Under the pieces are notes generated by a model, which worked only from the letters and a program-made list of their open reading frames with translations, made no database searches and was not told the DNA's origin. This document shows positions 32,464-37,626 of a stretch of DNA of 37,626 bases, one piece after another. Numbering within the stretch: position 1 is the first letter of the stretch; the number at the start of each line of letters is the position of its first letter. Source of the DNA: a virus; IMG/VR virus record IMGVR_UViG_3300042458_000056, positions 1 to 37,626 of that record; one strand, 5' to 3'. A program made the translations under genes and the position numbers.

Positions 32464-32700
32464 CTACCAAACAATCCCGGCAGTATCAGTTCCTGTAATT
32501 CTGTATATGTTTCCTGCCACTAATCCACCTGCCTTTGCAGCTGTGTTGTTAGCGTATACAGGTACCGTAGGAAGCGGCATTGATAGAATGCTTCCGATAG
32601 TATAGTTCTTAGTGATGTTGCTATCCTGAGCATCAGTACCGATTAACTTATCGGTGTAGGATACCGTAGCATCTGTAGAGTATGAGCTTATCTTTGCCAT
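32464..32700 (-). CDS. Short tail-fibre-associated protein
   Basis: This encodes 78 residues, beta-rich and Thr/Ser-rich. It begins MAKISSYSTDATVSYTDKLI, then GTDAQDSNITKNYTIGSILS. This same block opens many long tail-fibre proteins of Bacteroidota phages, where it is thought to be the virion-anchoring part. Here the protein ends soon after (ITGTDTAGIVW), so it may be a short anchor, a fibre tip subunit, or a remnant of a longer fibre gene. It lies 2 nt after the 105-residue gene and 23 nt before the next. Confidence 0.65.
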   Translation of the reverse strand: MAKISSYSTDATVSYTDKLIGTDAQDSNITKNYTIGSILSMPLPTVPVYANNTAAKAGGLVAGNIYRITGTDTAGIVW

Positions 32701-32702
32701 GA

Positions 32703-33020
32703 TTATTCTTCGGTTACAGGTGGCTCAGGAGATGGTGGTACAGGTGGTAGATAGTCACCAGTGATGGTTAGGTTCAGCTGTGCTGCTACCCAGTCCCATG
32801 CATAACTATCCACTTCCCATTGAGCGTATGCTTCACCAGTCATGCTCAAGTTTCCTTGTGCCACTTGTTGAGATACATACCCCTCAGCTGTTTGAGATAG
32901 TAGTTGATAATAGAATGTCGCACTTGTTCCTAGTGTAACATTTACAGCGTAAGCGTTTAAGATAGTTGCCTCTACTGTTTGTCCGTTGTCCCAGATTGAT
33001 ACTGGAGAAATTGTTTTCAT
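32703..33020 (-). CDS. Small fibre-neighbour protein with proline-rich tail
   Basis: This encodes 105 residues. It is a beta-rich core (TISPVSIWDNGQTVEATILN, AYAVNVTLGTSATFYYQLL) with tryptophans in a helical part (YAQWEVDSYAWDWVAAQLN) and a proline/glutamate tail (PPVPPSPEPPVTEE). It resembles small proteins encoded next to fibre genes in flavobacterial phages; the function is unknown. The start overlaps the stop of the 586-residue fibre gene (ATGA, 33017-33020). Possible roles are fibre assembly or attachment, by position only. Confidence 0.65.
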   Translation of the reverse strand: MKTISPVSIWDNGQTVEATILNAYAVNVTLGTSATFYYQLLSQTAEGYVSQQVAQGNLSMTGEAYAQWEVDSYAWDWVAAQLNLTITGDYLPPVPPSPEPPVTEE

Positions 33021-34777
33021 AAGTTTTTAAGTTTGTTTATTTGTATTTGTTGTTCTTGGATGGCTTTGACTAAGACTGGGATTAAATCTTGATAATTTAA
33101 ACCTAAACTCTCCTCTTTATTTTCATTTTTTATTTTAAACACTGCTTCAGGATATACTTTTTCTATATCTTGTGCAATTAAAAATAATCTTCTTTTATCT
33201 TCATCATCAGTTTTATATTTGCCAATAACTGTTCTGACTTGAGATAATTTATAACAAGCATTTTCTATTGGCTCAATTATATCTTTTGAATTTTCATCAG
33301 ATAATGAACCCCAAGAAGTTCCTCCAGCTGATAATACAACCCCATTTGTATTGGATATTATTCTTATGTCACATGATGTCCCTCCATTTGCTACAATATA
33401 ATTTGCATTATTTCTGCTAAAAAATATTTCAGCTCCAGAAAGTCCAAGAGTTAAATCTGCAATTGTACCTTTTTTTACAACATCCCCCCCCGAAGTGATG
33501 CGCATTCGTTCCAGTTGATTAGTTCCAAAGGAAATATCAGTATTCGTGTTGTTATATAAAACTGTAGCATACCCAGCTGCACCAGGTAATAGACTACCTC
33601 CTGTTGAATTATTAATTCCAAAGATTACATCTCCTCCTGTGTTTAATATTCGCTGATAGGTTGCTCCGCTTCCTGTTGAAGTATTAGTTAAATAATTTGT
33701 ACCAGCAGCCGTCACGCTACTTGTAAAGGTAGCTGCTCCTGTAAACGATATACCTCCAACATTAGCTACTATATTCATATTAGAGCCATCGTGATTAACA
33801 TAACCACCTCTAACTGTATTTGCTGAATTGTAAAAAGAAATATTTGGAGATAAACCATAAGCCCTTAATGCTTCACCATTATTATTAATTATTAAACCTG
33901 TAGCCGTCACACTACTTGAAAAGGTAGCTGCGCCTGTTACAGTCATTGTGCTATTAAACAATTTTAATATTTCAACCAATCCACTTCCTTGTCCAACTAA
34001 AAATCTCATAGCCATTCTATCAGGACTAGATGCTTCATAGTTTGCAGAAATTCTTGCAGTTTGAGAAGTACCCCCACTTTGAAAATCATAAGAAGCACCT
34101 GAAATAGAACTTCCTGAATTATATGCTAAAAAGTTTTGGGTAATAGTAGCAGCAGATGTTGTTTGTCCTGTAATTAATCCACTAAACGTAGCACTAGTCC
34201 CGTTTAAAGCACCTGTTAAAGTTCCACCTGTTAAAGGAAGATATCCTGATAAACTTGAAGTTAAAGCAATTGTTCCATCTGCATCAGGCAAAGTGAAGGT
34301 CCTTGTAGCAGATGCAGTGATGCTGTTCAAACTAAAAATAGCCCCACGGAAAACACCTGCACCTGTTGTCTGATAAAAATTAAATTGATTGGTTGTGCCT
34401 GAACCTATTGTGCCATAGCCATTTACTAAACTGAAAAAAGCATTGCTTTCTAAATTAATCACCCCTGCATTTGACCCTGACCCATTTACATTTACTGCAT
34501 TTGCTGTAAGGTTATAGATGCCTAAATCTAAGTTGCTATTAGCTCCAGTGTATGGGACGTATCCACCTGCAACTGCTGGAGCAGCACCAATGTCTGTGAG
34601 TAGTTCTGCGCCTGTACGGTATTTAATAATGCCTGTGTCTGAGACTAGGAACCTGTCAGTATCAGTAGTAGCATTAGCAATAGTGTTTACATCTAAGCTT
34701 CCTGCAATGCCCACATCCCCATTGGCACCTAAGTCAAAGTAGTTTATTAATTCCGATGTCCCCGTATTCTTGCTCAT
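33017..34777 (-). CDS. Tail fibre with C-terminal S74 intramolecular chaperone (fibre 2)
   Basis: This encodes 586 residues. The shaft is Gly/Thr/Ser-rich and repetitive (TGAATFSSSVTATG, FTGAATFTSSVTAAG, RMRITSGGDVV). The last ~94 residues form a peptidase-S74 chaperone domain: Ser493 of SDENSK with Lys498 five positions on is the self-cleavage dyad, followed by FLIAQDIEKVYPEAV and a terminal helix (QEQQIQINKL). S74 domains assemble trimeric fibres and then cut themselves off. The fibre likely binds the host surface. Its ATG shares a base with the stop of fibre 1 (TAATG at 34777), so both fibres are made together. Receptor specificity cannot be read from the sequence. Confidence 0.85.
   Translation of the reverse strand: MSKNTGTSELINYFDLGANGDVGIAGSLDVNTIANATTDTDRFLVSDTGIIKYRTGAELLTDIGAAPAVAGGYVPYTGANSNLDLGIYNLTANAVNVNGSGSNAGVINLESNAFFSLVNGYGTIGSGTTNQFNFYQTTGAGVFRGAIFSLNSITASATRTFTLPDADGTIALTSSLSGYLPLTGGTLTGALNGTSATFSGLITGQTTSAATITQNFLAYNSGSSISGASYDFQSGGTSQTARISANYEASSPDRMAMRFLVGQGSGLVEILKLFNSTMTVTGAATFSSSVTATGLIINNNGEALRAYGLSPNISFYNSANTVRGGYVNHDGSNMNIVANVGGISFTGAATFTSSVTAAGTNYLTNTSTGSGATYQRILNTGGDVIFGINNSTGGSLLPGAAGYATVLYNNTNTDISFGTNQLERMRITSGGDVVKKGTIADLTLGLSGAEIFFSRNNANYIVANGGTSCDIRIISNTNGVVLSAGGTSWGSLSDENSKDIIEPIENACYKLSQVRTVIGKYKTDDEDKRRLFLIAQDIEKVYPEAVFKIKNENKEESLGLNYQDLIPVLVKAIQEQQIQINKLKNL
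33725..33937 (-). repeat. Short fibre direct repeats encoding TGAATF
   Basis: The block aaagGTAGCTGCgCCTGT (plus-strand reading) occurs at 33920-33937 and, with one mismatch, at 33725-33742 in fibre 2. It occurs again, identical over 18 bases, at 35542-35559 in fibre 1. All encode the same shaft motif TGAATF. They may be shared shaft modules or recombination substrates. Confidence 0.75.
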
Positions 34778-37626
34778 TAGTTCTTACTTTTTAATTCGTC
34801 TAACTCTGCCTTAAGTTCTTGCATACCTTTTACTAATAAAGCAACCATATTGCTATAAGCTAATGCATCAGGAGTACCATCTGGAGCATACTGAACAAAT
34901 TCAGTCAATCCTAGTTCGTGAATCTCCTCAGCTATTAATCCTGCAAATTGAGTATCTCCATCATTTTTACCTTTGTAATAAACAGAACGCATTTTTAAAA
35001 CTTCTGATAATCCTTTATCATAATCTTTAACATCTGTTTTGTATTTTAAAGAAGAAGTAGAACGGTATAATGTTCCATCTGCTCCTACTACCATATTTGC
35101 AGCATTGCCTGATGTTAAGTTATATGGAGATGAGGCTCTACTTCCTGTATTCGTATATCCGTCATTTCTAACATATAATAAATCATTTCCTAAACTATCT
35201 CTAGCTATAATAACGTATGCAGCATTTGATGTTCCTGCTCCAGATATACTCAACCTAACTCCACTTTCACTTCCACGGCCTACACCTAAATTAGAGGATA
35301 TAGAAACTGCACCGCTTATATTCATCCTGTCCCCATTATCCGTTGTCGTTCCAATCAGCACGTTGCCGCCTGAGGTGATTGTTAGTCGTGGAGAAACACC
35401 ATTACCAGCATATATATTTGTTGCCCCAGTAACTGAACCTAGTAATTGGTCATTGCCATCCGTTAATAAATAGTAAGTATTTAATTTTAAATATTCAGAG
35501 GTTCCAGTTCTATTTAATCTCATTTCGCCTGAACCTAGATTAAAGGTAGCTGCGCCTGTGTTTGCAATAGTTAGTCTTGTTGAGCCAGCAGTATTATCAT
35601 AAATTTGAAATTGGTTAACGTCTGCTCCAATTCCAACACCTAATAAATAATCTCCAACTGTTGTTGTTAACCTTAAAGCTGCGTTTCTTGACCTGTTATT
35701 TTCAACTCTTAAATAAGCCGTTGATGTTGTTGCTGGTTGGTAAAATCTACCTTCACCATTTACTTGTAGCTTAAATCCAGCGTTTGTTGGAGATGTGCCA
35801 ATAAATGTATTGCCGTCTGTAAAAATTTGAAATTTTGTAGTTGAATTAGTTTTAAAAACTATTCCACCAGCTGCAAAAGCAGATGTATTTGTAAAGTTAA
35901 ATGTATCATCTCCTTGGTCAAAAACAATTTTCCCTTGAACAGATAAAGATGCAAAACTTTGAAAATCAATACCGCTTGTAGCTGGGTTATTATTTTTTAT
36001 CGTTAATGTGTTTGAGGGAGTTCCTGTACCAACGCCAAGCCTATCGTTTGTGCCATCCCAAAATAGATTACTTTCTCCTGTGATTGCAGAAGAGGATGAC
36101 CAATAGGCTACCTGCCCTGATGCGCCTGTTCCTGTTACTGGGTTAGTAAGTGTATTCTGCTTCCCATTCAGCTGAGTTTGAATAGAGCTTGTCACTCCCT
36201 TAACGTAGCTTAGCTCAGTCAATGATGGGTAGGTCGCAGTGCTTAAACTTGCTATTGTTGTGGAGGCTGTAAAGTACGCAAGCTCATTAGTCGTACCGCT
36301 TCCTGAGATGCTGTTCACAATCCCAGAGGTGTACTTAATAATGTCCACAATGTTGCCTGCCATTGTCCCAACAGTCAGTACCACGGTCGTGCCGTTAGTA
36401 GCTGTGTAGTCAGACGATGTCAATCGAACACCATTGATGAACACGTCTACAAGCCCAACAGTGTAGCCTCCCGTTACAGTGAACGTAGTCTGTAAAGATG
36501 TAGCGATGTATGTCTGTATCTCTCTAGCAGATGGGTTGACCCCTACAGTCCATGAACGGTTTGCTGTCAAGTCATACGTAACGCCATTAATACTTAATGT
36601 CCTAGCATCAGTTACAGGAGTGTAGCCCAACGCTGTAGTGACATCACTACTGGTCAATGTAACCGCTCCTGTTCTAGTGTTGAAGCTAGTAACGCCTCCT
36701 TGATACTCAGGGATATTAAGAACACCTGTAACGCTGCTATAAGTAGCAGGGCCACTAGTGCCTGTTGTTGTCAAACTAATCGCTGCTCTACTTGTAGATG
36801 TTACTTGGCCAAGCGTAGCAAACTCATTGTTATTGACAGCATTGCTACCAATCACACGTCCCTTGAAGTTAGCAACCACACCTGCTGGTAGGTCAGCAAT
36901 AGATCCTGTTATAGCGTCTACTACACCGTTAGTCTCTCCAACAATAATGCTTGAAGCGAACTGCTGCACGCCTGTGTTGTATGCGTAGATAGGATATCTT
37001 CCTGTAGGATTATTTGCGTAGTAGTCTAGAAGGTTTGTGTTTACAGATGCACTTAAAAGTCTCTCTCCTGTAACAAGCACACCTCTAAAGAATGACAATG
37101 GAGTCACAGAGAATCCACTACCATTCCTGTTAAATGTATTGACAAAGCTCCATGTAGCCTCACCACTTGGCACCAGCTCATTTTGATTGTAAGCTACCTT
37201 CAGACCGTAAATGGTATCTGTGCCAATCTTAAAGTTTAATACATCACCACCCCTAAGAATAGTCTTCAGTCCAGTTATGGTCTGGTCAGTGGCTAGTGTT
37301 ACGTACCCACTTAAGTCAGTACTGTAGTTAGGAATATTTAAAGTGCTTCCTATTAATGTAGAAACGCCACTAGTCCCTGTTGTAGTTAGTGTTATAGCAT
37401 TCTGCTTACCATTGAACACGGCCCAATCAGCTGCACTCAAAGCACCTCTATTCACAGCTGATGCTGTAGGTAAATTGAAGGTATGCGTTGCTGTTGCGCT
37501 CGAAATGTTAAAGTCAGACCCACTTGTGCCTGTAGCTAAATATTGAACCTGCTTAGTAAGTCCGTTAAGAGTAGTCAACCCTGTAGTGAACGTAGTAATG
37601 ATTTGGCAAAGGTGACTATTCTCAGT
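34777..37626 (-). CDS. Tail fibre with C-terminal S74 intramolecular chaperone (fibre 1, 5' partial)
   Basis: At least 949 codons are visible. The frame stays open to the right edge: 16 codons precede a TTG at 37578, so that TTG is not a reliable start and the gene is cut by the window. The shaft is repetitive (TGTSGVSTLIGSTLNIPNYS; YTPVTDARTLSINGVTYDLT; LTITSGGNVLIGT). The last 94 visible residues are an S74 chaperone with the dyad Ser and Lys in STSSLK, then FAGLIAEEIHELGL and a terminal helix (QELKAELDELKSK). It is a host-binding fibre by family. It shares short repeats with fibre 2, which follows immediately. Confidence 0.85.
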   Translation of the reverse strand, partial: TENSHLCQIITTFTTGLTTLNGLTKQVQYLATGTSGSDFNISSATATHTFNLPTASAVNRGALSAADWAVFNGKQNAITLTTTGTSGVSTLIGSTLNIPNYSTDLSGYVTLATDQTITGLKTILRGGDVLNFKIGTDTIYGLKVAYNQNELVPSGEATWSFVNTFNRNGSGFSVTPLSFFRGVLVTGERLLSASVNTNLLDYYANNPTGRYPIYAYNTGVQQFASSIIVGETNGVVDAITGSIADLPAGVVANFKGRVIGSNAVNNNEFATLGQVTSTSRAAISLTTTGTSGPATYSSVTGVLNIPEYQGGVTSFNTRTGAVTLTSSDVTTALGYTPVTDARTLSINGVTYDLTANRSWTVGVNPSAREIQTYIATSLQTTFTVTGGYTVGLVDVFINGVRLTSSDYTATNGTTVVLTVGTMAGNIVDIIKYTSGIVNSISGSGTTNELAYFTASTTIASLSTATYPSLTELSYVKGVTSSIQTQLNGKQNTLTNPVTGTGASGQVAYWSSSSAITGESNLFWDGTNDRLGVGTGTPSNTLTIKNNNPATSGIDFQSFASLSVQGKIVFDQGDDTFNFTNTSAFAAGGIVFKTNSTTKFQIFTDGNTFIGTSPTNAGFKLQVNGEGRFYQPATTSTAYLRVENNRSRNAALRLTTTVGDYLLGVGIGADVNQFQIYDNTAGSTRLTIANTGAATFNLGSGEMRLNRTGTSEYLKLNTYYLLTDGNDQLLGSVTGATNIYAGNGVSPRLTITSGGNVLIGTTTDNGDRMNISGAVSISSNLGVGRGSESGVRLSISGAGTSNAAYVIIARDSLGNDLLYVRNDGYTNTGSRASSPYNLTSGNAANMVVGADGTLYRSTSSLKYKTDVKDYDKGLSEVLKMRSVYYKGKNDGDTQFAGLIAEEIHELGLTEFVQYAPDGTPDALAYSNMVALLVKGMQELKAELDELKSKN

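Noticed and set aside
37576-37578. A TTG as the start of fibre 1.
   Set aside because: The frame is open for 16 more codons to the window edge with the same composition, so the true start lies outside.

Overview
The window is a densely packed piece of a tailed double-stranded DNA phage genome. It very probably infects a Bacteroidota host and looks crAss-like (Crassvirales-type). The evidence is the gene order large terminase, portal, acidic scaffold candidate, major capsid protein, tail-ring proteins and a ~1,465-residue muzzle/stabilization protein, together with N-terminal motifs I recognise from that group by memory. A/T-rich start regions with few strong Shine-Dalgarno sites and two TAnnTTTG-like -7 boxes also point to Bacteroidota. 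No database search was possible, so family names rest on motif recognition.

Layout. Positions 14-1672 hold six small, overlapping plus-strand genes of non-structural type: three or four unknown small proteins, a VRR-NUC nuclease, a helical protein with a DnaA-domain-IV-like pattern, and one small unknown. From 1669 to the right edge everything is on the minus strand and is transcribed leftwards as a morphogenesis block. In transcription order it contains two long tail fibres, each with its own S74 auto-chaperone domain (the first is cut by the window edge); two short fibre-associated proteins; a conserved small protein; a protein made of two tandem GroES-like halves; a 2OG-Fe(II) oxygenase; a helical protein just before TerL; TerL; portal; scaffold candidate; major capsid protein; two basic paralogous small proteins; a conserved virion protein; two ring/adaptor proteins; the muzzle; a fibre-like protein with an internal 245-residue duplication; a second surface/tail protein; a GNAT-like protein; two internal (probably ejected) virion proteins; and a 3,054-residue polyvalent giant protein. 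The giant and the last plus-strand gene converge and overlap by 3 nt.

Regulation. Three hairpin terminators or attenuators punctuate the region after the capsid gene. Two of them use G-U pairs that form only in the minus-strand RNA. Two TAnnTTTG -7 elements precede the scaffold/capsid pair and the tail block. This suggests that capsid expression is tuned separately from the tail.

The most interesting items are the double GroES-like protein, the giant ejected protein whose enzyme-like domains are each bounded by a recurring RSQ motif, and the terminator-punctuated capsid/tail boundary. I see no tRNA, CRISPR array, IS element or integrase, and no gene-free stretch longer than about 100 bases.
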